In this document: positions 1 to 10,503 of the stretch, one piece after another | Layout: each line of letters begins with the position of its first letter | Position numbering within the stretch: position 1 is the stretch's first letter | Source: Flavobacterium ginsengisoli | Lineage (GTDB): Bacteria; Bacteroidota; Bacteroidia; Flavobacteriales; Flavobacteriaceae | NCBI RefSeq assembly: GCF_029625315.1 | Contig: NZ_CP121110.1 | Location: 5,314,501-5,378,500 of the forward strand | Reading direction: 5' to 3' | Length of the DNA stretch: 64,000 nucleotides | Made by a program: the position numbers and the translations under genes | Notes under the pieces: generated by a model | What the model saw: only the letters and a program-made list of their open reading frames with translations | The model's database searches: none | What the model was told of the DNA's origin: nothing

Positions 1-2856
1 CTGAAACAGTTGCTGTTGTTCCAACTTCAATTCCTCCGCTATTTTTCCAAGAGTAGTTTACTGTTCCAATTGCGTTTGTTACAGTTCCAGCCGTTACAGT
101 TCCAGTGTTTGCTCCAAAACAGAAAACATCAGTTTTGGAAGATGCGTCTAAAGCTAAAGCCGCCGCAGGCTGTCCGATTGTAACAGAATTGGATTGTGAA
201 GAACAGCTATCGGTAACAGTTAAAGTATAAGTTCCCGCAGGAAGATTTGAAACAGTTGCTGATGTTCCAACTTCAATTCCTCCGCTATTTTTCCAAGAAT
301 AGGTTACAGTTCCAATCGCGTTTGTCACAGTTCCGGCTGTTACAGAACCAGTGCTTTTTCCAAAGCAGGAAGCATCTGTTTTAGAAGATATGCCTAAAGC
401 TAAAGCCGCCACAGGCTGTCCGATTGTAACAGAATTGGATTGTGAAGAACAGCTATCGGTAACAGTTAAAGTATAAGTTCCCGCCGGAAGATTTGAAACA
501 GTTGCAGATGTTCCAACTTCAATTCCTCCGCTATTTTTCCAAGAATAGTTTACCGTTCCAATTGCGTTTGTCACAGTTCCAGCTGTTACAGAACCAGTGC
601 TTTTTCCAAAACAAGAAGCATCGGTTTTAGAAGATGTGCCTAAAGCTAAAGCCGCCGCAGGCTGTCCGATTGTAACAGAATTGGATTGTGAAGAACAGCT
701 ATCGGTAACAGTTAAAGTATAAGTTCCCGCCGGAAGATTTGAAACAGTTGCTGATGTTCCAACTTCAATTCCTCCGCTATTTTTCCAAGAATAGTTTACC
801 GTTCCAATTGCGTTTGTCACAGTTCCAGCTGTTACAGAACCAGTGCTTTTTCCAAAGCAGGAAGCATCAGTTTTAGAAGACGCGCCTAAAGCTAAGGCCG
901 CCGCAGGCTGTCCGATTGTAACAGAATTGGATTGTGAAGAACAGCTATCGGTAACAGTTAAAGTATAAGTTCCCGCCGGAAGATTTGAAACAGTTGCTGT
1001 TGTTCCAACTTCAATTCCTCCGCTATTTTTCCAAGAGTAGTTTACCGTTCCAATCGCGTTTGTCACAGTTCCAGCCGTTACAGTTCCAGTGCTTGCTCCA
1101 AAACAGAAAACATCAGTTTTAGAAGACGCGTCTATAGCTAACGCCGCTGCAGGCTGTCCGATTGTAACAGAATTGGATTGTGAAGAACAGCTATCGGTAA
1201 CAGTTAAAGTATAAGTTCCCGCCGGAAGATTTGAAACAGTTGCAGATGTTCCAACTTCAATTCCTCCGCTATTTTTCCAAGAATAGTTTACCGTTCCAAT
1301 TGCGTTTGTCACAGTTCCAGCTGTTACAGAACCAGTGCTTGCTCCAAAACAGAAAACATCAGTTTTAGAAGACGCGTCTATAGCTAACGCCGCTGCAGGC
1401 TGTCCTATTGTAACAGAATTGGATTGTGAAGAACAGCTATCGGTAACAGTTAAAGTATAAGTTCCCGCCGGAAGATTTGAAACAGTTGCAGATGTTCCAA
1501 CTTCAATTCCTCCGCTATTTTTCCAAGAATAGTTTACCGTTCCAATTGCGTTTGTCACAGTTCCAGCTGTTACAGAACCAGTGCTTTTTCCAAAACAAGA
1601 AGCATCGGTTTTAGAAGATGTGCCTAAAGCTAAAGCCGCTGCAGGCTGTCCTATTGTAACAGAATTGGATTGTGAAGAACAGCTATCGGTAACAGTTAAA
1701 GTATAAGTTCCCGCCGGAAGATTTAAAACAGTTGCAGATGTTCCAACTTCAATTCCTCCGCTATTTTTCCAAGAATAGTTTACCGTTCCAATTGCGTTTG
1801 TCACAGTTCCAGCTGTTACAGAACCAGTGCTTTTTCCAAAACAAGAAGCATCGGTTTTAGAAGATGTGCCTAAAGCTAAAGCCGCTGCAGGCTGTCCTAT
1901 TGTAACAGAATTGGATTGTGAAGAACAGCTATCGGTAACAGTTAAAGTATAAGTTCCCGCCGGAAGATTTGAAACAGTTGCAGATGTTCCAACTTCAATT
2001 CCTCCGCTATTTTTCCAAGAATAGTTTACCGTTCCAATCGCGTTTGTCACAGTTCCGGCTGTTACAGAACCTGTGCTTTTTCCAAAGCAAGAAGCATCAG
2101 TTTTAGAAGATGTGCCTAAAGTTAAAGCCGCCGCAGGCTGTCCAATTGTAACAGAATTAGATTGTGAAGAACAGGTGTCTGTAACGGTAACCGTATAAGT
2201 TCCCGCTGGAAGATTTGAAACAGTTGCAGTAGTTCCTACCACCACATTTGCACTGTTTTTCCAAGAGTAGTTTACCGTTCCAATCGCGTTTGTCACAGTT
2301 CCAGCTGTTACGCTTCCACTGCTTGCACCAAAGCAAGAGGCATCTGTTTTAGAAGACGCGCCTAAAGCTAAAGCCGCCGCAGGCTGTCCGATTGTAACAG
2401 AATTGGATTGTGAAGAACAGGTGTCTGTAACAGTCACCGTATAAGTTCCCGCTGGAAGATTTGAAACAGTTGCAGTAGTTCCTACCACCACATTTGCACT
2501 GTTTTTCCAAGAATAGGTTACAGTTCCAATCGCGTTTGTCACAGTTCCAGCCGTTACGCTTCCAGTGCTTTTTCCAAAGCAGGAAGCATCGGTTTTAGAA
2601 GATGCGCCTAAAGCTAAAGCCGCCGCAGGCTGTCCTATTGTAACAGAATTGGATTGTGAAGAGCAAGTGTCTGTAACAGTTAGCGTATAAGTTCCCGCCG
2701 GAAGATTTGAAACAGTTGCAGTAGTTCCTACCACCACATTTGCACTATTTTTCCAAGAGTAGGTTACAGTACCAATCGCATTTGTCACGGTTCCTGCCGT
2801 TACACTTCCAGTGCTTTTTCCAAAGCAGGAAGCATCGGTTTTAGAAGAAGTCTGCC
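1..2856 (-). repeat. Tandem array of 246-bp (82-residue) coding repeats, 11+ copies
   Basis: The marker sequence tgtccgattg or a near variant recurs at 171, 417, 663, 909, 1155, 1401, 1647, 1893, 2139, 2385 and 2631, always exactly 246 bp apart. Each unit is 82 codons, so the array stays open. Two subtypes are visible. Three copies nearest the N terminus (about 2140-2856) read SANVVVGTTATVSNLPAGTY. The others read SGGIEVGTSATVSNLPAGTY, or TTATVS in place of TSATVS. Near-identity between copies points to homogenisation by recombination. Such an array is also prone to assembly collapse, so the true copy number may differ. Confidence 0.95.
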
Positions 2857-4622
2857 AAAGCGAGAGCTGCTAAAGGTTGTGTAATTACAACACCATTAAC
2901 ATTTGCAGAACAACCATTTGCATCAACAACTTTAATGTCATAAGTTCCTGCTGTTAAATTTTGTAAAGTATTTGGAGTCGTACCGCCGTTTATGTAATAC
3001 GTATATGGAGCGGTTCCGTTGGTAGCTTTTATCTGAATAGTACCATCATTGCCTCCAAAACATTTTACATTAGTTTTTGTATTTAATGCAACCGTGTAAA
3101 ATGGAGGTAAAACAATAGTTGATGTTACAAAATCTCGATTGGCATACCACCAAGTATTTATCGTATTTAAATTACCATATTGTGGAGAACCATTATTGTT
3201 AGAATTAAAACCATTCCATCTGTGGCAATTACTAGGAGGAGTACTGTTAGGTGTACAACCTGTTAGGTTTACTTTGGCATCAAAAGTACCGCCAGTATAA
3301 GTAATGGCGCTGTCATCCCAGTAAAACTTTAAAACGTATCCTGATGGAGCTGCTGGTCTTACAGTTGTGCATGAAAAACCATATTGATTTTCTTCTACAT
3401 CATATATTGGGAAATGGAATGCAGCCTGCCCAAATGTAACGACAATAGGTATATTTGTTCCTTGTGCGATAGTGTTTCCCAAACCATCTTTTCCGTTCCA
3501 AGGAACACTTACGGCATAAGGAGGAGCGCCTGATGCAGTAACAGTTTGAGTTGTCAAGACATCTTTGGTTCCTGGAGTATAAATTCCGTCTCCGCCATTA
3601 AAATCAAGAAGTATTTCAATTGTTCCGCTTTTAAAAACGCTGATATTGATATTACTTTCACCAATACCACAGTTTGTGATTCCGTTAATGACTATGTTGC
3701 CGTTGTAAGTTCCGTTTTTCCAGACATTAATATCAGGATCGTTTAAGAAAACCTCATACTTCGGACTCATTTTTGTGGCATCAGAAGCATTGTAAACGCT
3801 TTTTTGATCATTTGCAGCATTTCCTGAATTTCCCGGACCTGTATTGTTAAAAGCAACATTGAAGTACCATGGTCTAAAACCTGCACCATTGAAATTGATT
3901 TTATTAACAAAACCATTTTGAGTAGTAGCTCCAGTTGTAGAGCCATTGTCGGGAGCAAAAACATAGAAAGCTCCTGTAAAATCGGTGGTAACATTGTTCA
4001 TGGCAAAAGCCCAACGTTTTGAATAAAGACGACCTGGAATTGAATTTTTAGTACTGTTGTTAGCTACAGTTATATCATAATAATTATAATAAAGTTCAGA
4101 GTAGTTTGAACTGTTGCTTTCAAATTCAATCCAGTAATCACCAGCAGGCATACCTGTTGGATCAAATACAATAGGAACATAACCAGCAGTAGTAACTCCA
4201 TCGACTCCATTCGGACCATTTTGGGCTCTTGAAAGGCGTTGAGCTTCAGTACCTGTTATGTTTGCTGTAATACTGGTCAAATTATAACTAGCAAAAGCAA
4301 CCGTACCGTCAGGTTTCATAATTCTGAATTTAGAATCTATTTCGTTGCTGTTATCTGGTGCAGTTCTTCTGGCTCTAGTAAAACCTAAGTACACCTTTTC
4401 GCTATTTGGATTTTGAATTCTAATGTAAAGCCTTTGTTCATTGGTTGAACCATATCGGGCAAAATTTCCGTATTCATCATTATTTATGCAAAGAGAAGCT
4501 CTATGATTAACATCTGGAGTTGTTTGCTTAGAACCTTCGCCAGCATAAATATTGATGCATAAAGTGCTCAATACAAGGCTTAAAAGAATTTGTAAATTGA
4601 TCTTAAATGTAAAGTTTTTCAT
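1..4622 (-). CDS. Giant SprB-repeat surface adhesin, frame broken near 2850, 3' end beyond window
   Basis: The N-terminal 593 codons (2841-4622) begin with a signal peptide (MKNFTFKINLQILLSLVLS), followed by about 480 residues of beta-rich secreted sequence and then one SprB-type repeat containing NVKCFGGNDGTI and AGTYDIKVVDANGC. The reading then hits TAA at 2841, but the neighbouring minus-strand frame is open from there to base 1. It encodes further repeats with the core TDASCFGKSTGSV, WKNS and NLPAGTYTLTVTD. Replacing GCAGAC (plus strand 2850-2855) by GCAGC joins both parts as ALAASSKTD. SprB-like proteins of flavobacteria are exported by the type IX system and act in gliding or attachment. 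That role, and a C-terminal sorting domain beyond the window, are inferred. The repeat part contains no Met codon, so a start-based gene finder would miss it. The secreted gene 4708-5289 lies 85 bp upstream on the same strand. Confidence 0.85.
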
Positions 4623-4707
4623 ATTAAATATTTTTAATATTGCTGTAATTAGAACTACGAGTAAAACGAATGACTACTACATTTGGTAGTTTAAAGCATA
4701 AAGTGTT

Positions 4708-5289
4708 TTAGAAGTCTGCGATCTTTTTAAAATCTAAGATGAAGTCGTTAAACCCAACCCCTTTTGTTTTTTTTGGAGGGACATAGGTGTAAACAATAGT
4801 TTGGCTTATGCTTTGAGGACAAGTAGAAGATGTTGCAATGATTTTAGTCCCATTCCATTGATCAAGCTGACTAAGATCTCTTGGATTAAGCTTTATGTAA
4901 AATTCTTTGCTTTCTCCTGGAGCAAGAGTAATGGTTTTGTTTTCCAGTCTATTAGTGAATAAAACATTACTTTTTGAAGAGCTTCCATCTGGATTTTCAT
5001 TGAAGTCTGAAAAATTATCCGCAGATAATTGATAAGTATCTGTTGCGTTTCCAGTATTTTTAATTTGAAGCACAAAGGAAGTTTCTGCACCTGTAAATTT
5101 TTGCTCATTTGATCCATCAATAGTGATTTCCGAACCACACGAACCAGACTGAGCAAATAAAACCGTTGTAATCAAGCAGAGTAGCGACGTAAAAAAGTTC
5201 TTTTGAAAGATATTTTTTCTTTGCGAAAAAATAATCTTACAATTGCTTACAAATTTCACCGCTTTTTCAAGAGTAGATTTAGTTTTCAT
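4708..5289 (-). CDS. Secreted protein of unknown function upstream of the adhesin
   Basis: The 193-residue product has a long basic N terminus followed by a hydrophobic export segment (FFTSLLCLITTVLFAQSGS), which suggests a signal peptide cleaved near residue 47. The mature part is rich in Ser, Thr, Asn and Asp. It carries a beta-sandwich-like stretch (TSFVLQIKNTGNATDTYQL, then TITLAPGESKEFYIKLNP) resembling domains that bring extra Ig-like strands to surface proteins. An internal start at residue 23 or later is possible, because the first residues are not typical of a signal peptide. The gene lies 85 bp upstream of the SprB-repeat gene on the same strand, so co-expression and a role at the same surface structure are likely but unproven. 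I cannot name a family. Confidence 0.75.
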   Translation of the reverse strand: MKTKSTLEKAVKFVSNCKIIFSQRKNIFQKNFFTSLLCLITTVLFAQSGSCGSEITIDGSNEQKFTGAETSFVLQIKNTGNATDTYQLSADNFSDFNENPDGSSSKSNVLFTNRLENKTITLAPGESKEFYIKLNPRDLSQLDQWNGTKIIATSSTCPQSISQTIVYTYVPPKKTKGVGFNDFILDFKKIADF

Positions 5290-5778
5290 AACTTAAGATT
5301 TTATTTTAAAGTATTTATGAAATTTTAACAGAATCAAAGTTATATTAGAGTTTTTCTAATATTATTTTTTTATCTGTAACTAACCAAAAAACTCGTTGAA
5401 GTGTTACTTTTTTAGAAAAAAATGACCCAAAAACACTTTTTTTTAACTCAAAAAAGTAGAATTTTTTCGTACATTTTTTTGCTCTTTTGATGAAAATAGG
5501 TTTGTTTTTAATGTTGTAAATAATTAATAATCAAGTATTTAGTTAAAATTTTAAAAAAATGTATAATATCGACTAAATACTAATTTCTTAGATGAATTAC
5601 ATAAAAAATAAAAATTTACGTTTCTATTTTATGTTAATGTTAATGTATTGAGAATAATGTATTCTTGTTAAAATTTAATAAGAATGTTAACAGAAATAAA
5701 AAAAAGAAAAGGTTTAAAATATCTTTTGTAAATTAGAACTTAATTAAAAAAATATCCTGTAAAACAGGTTTTTAAATT
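5290..5778. other. AT-rich intergenic region between divergent genes
   Basis: This stretch of nearly 490 bp separates the divergent adhesin operon and polyphosphate cluster and presumably holds both promoters. It is very AT-rich, with many A and T runs and no convincing reading frame. A small hairpin (cctgt-aaa-acagg, 5756-5768) followed by T5 lies only 10 bp before the first gene of the plus-strand cluster. It could be a weak terminator-like or leader structure. I found no clean TAnnTTTG promoter element here. Confidence 0.5.
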
Positions 5779-6273
5779 ATGCGACTTATGAAAAATCTCA
5801 TATTAATTCGTCATGCCAAATCTAGCTGGGAAGCACCACTAAAAGATTTTGATCGTCCTTTAATGAAAAGAGGAATTTTAGATGCGCACGACGTTTCATT
5901 AAATATTTCAGAGTATCTTCCTAAAACGTATATTATTTGGAGTAGCACTGCTGCGAGGGCTTCAGAAACAGCATTGATTTTTGCTCAAAATATTTCATAC
6001 CCTATAGAAAGCATTGTTTACAAAGACGAGTTATATACTTTTGACGATAAACAACTCGAAAAAGTTATTAAATCGTGTGATAATAGTTTTGAAAGCGTTA
6101 TTCTTTTCGGACATAACGAGGCTATTACAAATTTTGTTAATAAATTTGGGGATGTTTTTATAGAAAATGTTCCAACTTCAGGCTTTGTGTCATTACAATT
6201 TGATGCAGAAAGCTGGGACACTATCCATAAGGGCAAAACACATAAAACTATTTTCCCCAAAGATTTAAAATAA
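5779..6273 (+). CDS. SixA-like phosphohistidine phosphatase (histidine phosphatase superfamily)
   Basis: This 164-residue protein starts with the histidine phosphatase signature LILIRHAKSSW (the RH of the catalytic RHG/RHA motif). It carries a second conserved region, STAARASETA, and the later catalytic histidine in LFGHNEAI. Length and motifs fit SixA-type enzymes, which in E. coli remove phosphate from histidine on phosphotransfer proteins. The substrate here cannot be read from sequence. A second ATG at 5788 (MKNLILIRHAK) matches the family start better than the ATG at 5779. The gene ends 5 bp before ppk1, so it is probably co-transcribed with the polyphosphate genes. Confidence 0.88.
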   Translation: MRLMKNLILIRHAKSSWEAPLKDFDRPLMKRGILDAHDVSLNISEYLPKTYIIWSSTAARASETALIFAQNISYPIESIVYKDELYTFDDKQLEKVIKSCDNSFESVILFGHNEAITNFVNKFGDVFIENVPTSGFVSLQFDAESWDTIHKGKTHKTIFPKDLK

Positions 6274-6278
6274 TAACA

Positions 6279-8360
6279 GTGTACGAACAGAAATATATCG
6301 ATAGAGAAAAAAGCTGGTTAGCGTTTAATGCAAGAGTACTTCAAGAAGCTGCAGATAGTACAGTGCCACTTTTAGACAGACTGCGTTTTGTTGGAATTTT
6401 TTCAAACAATTTAGACGAATTTTTTAGAGTTCGATATGCAGCCATTCGGCGATTAAGCCTCTCGGGTATTTCTGGCGAAAAATATTTAGGAGGTATTTCT
6501 GCCCACCAATTAATTAAAGATATTACCGAAATTGTAATTCAGCAAGCAATCTGAAAGTTTGCGTATACTTAGTAATATTGAAGCCGAACTCGAATCTGAG
6601 AATATTTTTATTATAAACGAAACGCAAATTACGCCAAAACAAGAGTGTTTCTTAAAAGACTTTTATACTCAAAAATTAAGTCCAGAACTGGTAACGATTA
6701 TCCTAAATGATTTAGCAGTTTTTCCAATTTTAAAAGATACGTTAGGTTATTTGGCAGTTCGTTTAGAATTAGCTAATGACGAGGTTCGTTATGCCTTAAT
6801 CGAAATTCCAAAAAATATTAACAGATTTGTCGTTCTTCCGTCTGAAGACGAAAAACAATATGTTATTTTAATTGATGATGTCATTCGTTTCAAGCTGAAA
6901 AACATCTTTAATATATTCGATTATAAGAGTGTTTCTGCTCACATGATTAAAATTACACGTGACGCACAATTGGACATTGACAGTGATTTGAGTAAAAGTA
7001 TGCTTGAAAAAATCGCTACATCTGTAAAAGACCGTCGTATAGGAGAACCTGTTCGTTTTATTTACGATAATTTAATTGAAGATGATACAGCTGCAATTTT
7101 TCTTAGATAAAATGAAAATTGTAGAAACAGATAGTATAATTCCTGGAGGAAGATATCATAATCGCCGTGATTATATGAGTTTTCCAAACTTAGGACGTTA
7201 CGATTTATTGTATAAGCCAAATGAGCCTATGCCGGTTCCTGGTTTAAGCTTAGAAGGCAGTATTTTAGAAAAAATCAGCAAAAAAGATTATTTAGTTCAT
7301 GCGCCCTATCAGTCTTTTTCTTATTTAACCAAATTTTTGCGAGAAGCGGCTTTAGATCCTAAAGTAACAAGTATCAAAATAACTTTATATCGTTTAGCTA
7401 AAAACTCGCAAGTAATTAGCTCTTTAATAAATGCTTGCTAAAAATGGTAAAAGAGTAGTGGTACAAATCGAACTTCAAGCCCGTTTTGATGAAGCTTCAA
7501 ATATTTCGTATGCCGAACAAATGCAAATGGAAGGAATTGAACTTATTTTTGGAATGAAAGGTCTTAAAGTACATAGTAAAATATGTGTAATAGAAAGATT
7601 GGAAGAAGGTAAAAATCGTCGTTATGGATTTATTTCTACAGGAAACTTCAACGAGTCGACTGCTAAAATCTATACAGACGTAACGCTTTTAACCTGTCAC
7701 CAAGGAATTTTAAAAGACACTTCAAAAATATTTGAGTTTTTCGATATCAATTACAGAGTGCATCGATATAAGCATTTAATCGTATCGCCTCATTATACAA
7801 GAACCAAATTTATAAAACTGATTGATCGCGAAATTCTTCATGCGCTTGCAGGCAGAAAAACGCACATAAAGTTAAAAATGAATAGTTTATCTGATTTTAA
7901 AATGATTGATAAATTATACGAAGCAAGCAATGCAGGAGTAAAAATTCAGCTTCAAGTAAGAGGAATTTGCTCTTTAATTCCTGGAATTCCTGGAATGAGC
8001 GAAAATATTGAAGCAATAAGTATTGTAGATAATTACTTAGAACATTCGAGAGTATATATTTTTGGAAATGCTGGTTTAACCGAAGTTTATATTTCATCTG
8101 CCGATTTTATGACTAGAAACCTAGATGCAAGGGTAGAAGTAACATGTCCGATTTATGATCTTGAAATTAAAAAAGAACTAATCGATAACTTCAATATTGG
8201 TTGGAAAGGAAATGTAAAAGTAAGGTATCATTCTTATAAATTAGATAATAAATATAAGCCAAAAAATCATCATGCCCCATTTAGAGCACAGTTTGAGACC
8301 TATAAGTATTATCAAAATAAAGTAGCAATACTAGATGAGGTTCCTCAAAAAGTAAATTAA
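6279..8360 (+). CDS. ppk1: Polyphosphate kinase 1 (frame broken at three places)
   Basis: PPK1 makes polyphosphate from the terminal phosphate of ATP, through a phosphohistidine intermediate. Four fragments in changing frames align end to end with one PPK1: SWLAFNARVLQEAAD near the start, IPGGRYHNRRDYMSFPNLG centrally, then GLKVHSKICVIER and FISTGNFNESTAKIYTD in the catalytic domains. Removing one base at each of about 6545 (GCAAGC), 7090 (acaGCTGC) and 7435 (GCTTGC) gives a continuous protein of about 692 residues, normal for the family. The GTG start at 6279 is 5 bp after the upstream stop. Three single-base gains at GCAGC/GCTGC-like sites suggest sequence error and not gene loss. ppx follows 28 bp downstream. 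Confidence 0.92.
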
Positions 8361-8388
8361 TAATAAATACCAATTTTCAAATCATAAA

Positions 8389-9285
8389 GTGAGCATGATT
8401 AACATTAGGAAGTTTGCGGCGATAGACATCGGTTCGAATGCCATGAGGCTTTTGATCGCTAACGTTGTGGAGCAAGAAGGAAAAGAACCGCAGTTTAATA
8501 AAAGTTCCCTTGTTCGTGTGCCAATTCGTTTAGGGCAAGATGCCTTTACGGTTGGAGAAATTTCACAAGAAAATATAGATCGAATGGTTGATGCCATGAA
8601 AGCATTTAATCTTTTGATGAAAGTACATAAAGTAGAGCGTTATATGGCATTTGCAACTTCTGCAATGCGTGAAGCATATAATGCAAAAGAAGTCGTGGCT
8701 TTGATTAAGAAAAAAGCAGACATAAAGATTGAAATTATTGACGGTAAAAAAGAAGCGGCAATTATTGCTTCAACAGATTTGCATCATTTAATTAAATCTG
8801 ACGAAACGTATCTTTTTGTTGATGTTGGAGGTGGAAGTACTGAGTTTACTTTGTTCTCTGACGGAAAAATGATTACTTCAAGATCGTTTAAAGCAGGAAC
8901 AGTACGTTTGCTGAATAATATGGTGCATGATGTTGTTTGGGATGAAATCGAAAAATGGATTAAAACCAACACGGCAGATTATGATGAAGTAACGTTGATA
9001 GGTTCTGGAGGAAATATCAATAAGTTGTTTAAAATGTCTGGCAAACAACAGGAAAAACCACTTTCGTACATTTATGTTAACTCTCAGTATGCTTTCTTAA
9101 ATTCGTTGACATACGAACAAAGAATTGCTGAATTGGGACTAAACTCTGATCGTGCCGACGTAATTATCCACGCAACTCGTATTTACCTGAATGCAATGAA
9201 ATGGAGCGGCGCCCGCCAGATTTATGTTCCTAAAATCGGACTTTCTGATGGTATCGTAAAAGCAATGTATTACGGTAAAATTTAA
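8389..9285 (+). CDS. ppx: Ppx/GppA-type exopolyphosphatase
   Basis: The 298-residue protein belongs to the ASKHA-fold Ppx/GppA phosphatases, which release phosphate from polyphosphate ends or hydrolyse pppGpp. Visible motifs are the first phosphate loop AAIDIGSNAMRLLIA, the FATSAMREA region, and the second loop FVDVGGGSTEFTLF. It is the short form without the extra C-terminal HD domain. The given start is GTG. An ATG two codons later (8395, MINIRKFAAID) is equally plausible. Position directly after ppk1 supports polyphosphate as substrate, placing synthesis and degradation in one cluster. Confidence 0.9.
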   Translation: MSMINIRKFAAIDIGSNAMRLLIANVVEQEGKEPQFNKSSLVRVPIRLGQDAFTVGEISQENIDRMVDAMKAFNLLMKVHKVERYMAFATSAMREAYNAKEVVALIKKKADIKIEIIDGKKEAAIIASTDLHHLIKSDETYLFVDVGGGSTEFTLFSDGKMITSRSFKAGTVRLLNNMVHDVVWDEIEKWIKTNTADYDEVTLIGSGGNINKLFKMSGKQQEKPLSYIYVNSQYAFLNSLTYEQRIAELGLNSDRADVIIHATRIYLNAMKWSGARQIYVPKIGLSDGIVKAMYYGKI

Positions 9286-9302
9286 TATTTATGTTTTTTT
9301 AA

Positions 9303-9884
9303 ATGAACAAAGGTAGACTAGAAGCTTTTAGTGATGGTGTTTTGGCAATCATTATAACCATTATGATTTTGGAAATCAAAGCGCCAGAAGGACATCAGTT
9401 TGAAGATTTAAAACCGCTTATTCCTAAATTTTTAAGTTATATTTTAAGTTTTATCTATGTTGGAATATACTGGAATAATCACCATTATTTATTGCATGGA
9501 TTGTCAAAAGTAAACGGAAAAGTGTTGTGGAGTAATCTGCACTTTCTGTTCTGGCTTTCACTAATTCCTGTTTCTACCGCTTGGATGGGAGAACATAATT
9601 TTGAGAAAGCGACAATGTCGCTTTATGGTGCCATTCTATTTTTGTCTGCAATTTCATATGTAATATTGCAGTACACGATTATGTGTAGTGAAGGTGATGA
9701 TTCTGCTTTGAGAAAAGTGCTTAAAAAAGATTTTAAAGGTAAAATTTCTTTGGTTTTATATGTAATTGGAATTGTTGCCGCATTTTATAATCAATGGATT
9801 TCTGGCGCTGCATATTTTATTGTGGCAATGTTGTGGCTTATTCCAGACAAAAGAATCGAGAGAGTTTTTGCTTCTAACGAATAA
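9303..9884 (+). CDS. TMEM175 family (DUF1211) membrane protein, probable potassium channel
   Basis: The 193-residue protein begins with the TMEM175 hallmark RLEAFSDGVLAIIITIMI, where the FSD motif lies in the first pore-lining helix. Further membrane segments are near residues 45-60, 80-95, 110-125, 148-162 and 167-182, matching the six-helix bacterial form. Bacterial TMEM175 proteins assemble as tetrameric potassium-conducting channels. The gene starts 17 bp after ppx and ends 3 bp before the Crp-type regulator, so it may be read with either neighbour. Confidence 0.85.
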   Translation: MNKGRLEAFSDGVLAIIITIMILEIKAPEGHQFEDLKPLIPKFLSYILSFIYVGIYWNNHHYLLHGLSKVNGKVLWSNLHFLFWLSLIPVSTAWMGEHNFEKATMSLYGAILFLSAISYVILQYTIMCSEGDDSALRKVLKKDFKGKISLVLYVIGIVAAFYNQWISGAAYFIVAMLWLIPDKRIERVFASNE

Positions 9885-9887
9885 TTT

Positions 9888-10448
9888 ATGAAATCTGTTT
9901 TTCAGTCCATTCAGAATTTTTCTGCTGGTGAATTAAGTCATTTAGATGATTTGATTACATTTCGAACATTGAAAAAAGGAGAGCTTTTATTGACTGAAAA
10001 TCAGATTTGCAACGAAATAGTTTTTATCGAAAAAGGAATTCTCCGTTCCTTTTTTGTTAATCATAAAGGTGACGAAATCACCAATTGTTTTGCTTTTGAA
10101 AATGAATTCATGGCGTCTTTTGCGAGTTTCATAACAGAAGAAAAAGCAGAAGAAAATATTCAGGCTTTAACCGATACAAAACTTCAAGTCTTAAATAGAA
10201 AAGCTCTTGAAAAACTATATAAATTAGGGTTCAATTGGCAGGAAACAGGACGGAAATTGACCGAAATAGAATTTGTAAATCTGCATAAAAGAATGATTTC
10301 CTTTCAAAAGTTGTCAGGCGCAGAACGTTACAGAGAATTGTATCAGAATCATCAAAAATACATTCAGTTAATTCCATTGCAATATTTGGCTTCTTACTTA
10401 GGAATTACACCAAGACATTTAAGCCGAATTAGAAAAGCGGTTTTATAG
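9888..10448 (+). CDS. Crp/Fnr-family transcriptional regulator
   Basis: The 186-residue protein has an N-terminal cyclic-nucleotide-binding-like beta barrel (LKKGELLLTENQICNEIVFI, then EKGILRSFF). A short C-terminal helix-turn-helix ends in YLGITPRHLSRIRK, the form typical of Bacteroidota Crp-like regulators. No cysteine cluster for an Fe-S centre is seen. The ligand is unknown. In this phylum such regulators often control adjacent redox genes, and a quinone reductase gene follows 55 bp downstream, making it a plausible target. Confidence 0.88.
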   Translation: MKSVFQSIQNFSAGELSHLDDLITFRTLKKGELLLTENQICNEIVFIEKGILRSFFVNHKGDEITNCFAFENEFMASFASFITEEKAEENIQALTDTKLQVLNRKALEKLYKLGFNWQETGRKLTEIEFVNLHKRMISFQKLSGAERYRELYQNHQKYIQLIPLQYLASYLGITPRHLSRIRKAVL

Positions 10449-10503
10449 GACATTTGTCTAGCAAAAGAAAATGGACGAATAGTATTTTTGGAAAAATATT
10501 TAT

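Noticed and set aside
1-2856. CRISPR or minisatellite reading of the 246-bp repeats
   Set aside because: The unit is a multiple of three, open in one frame and encodes a recognisable SprB-type domain, so it is a coding repeat.
6279-8360. Programmed frameshifting in ppk1
   Set aside because: Three breaks in one gene, all at sites that recur in unrelated genes, and no slippery heptamer or following structure. Sequence error is simpler.
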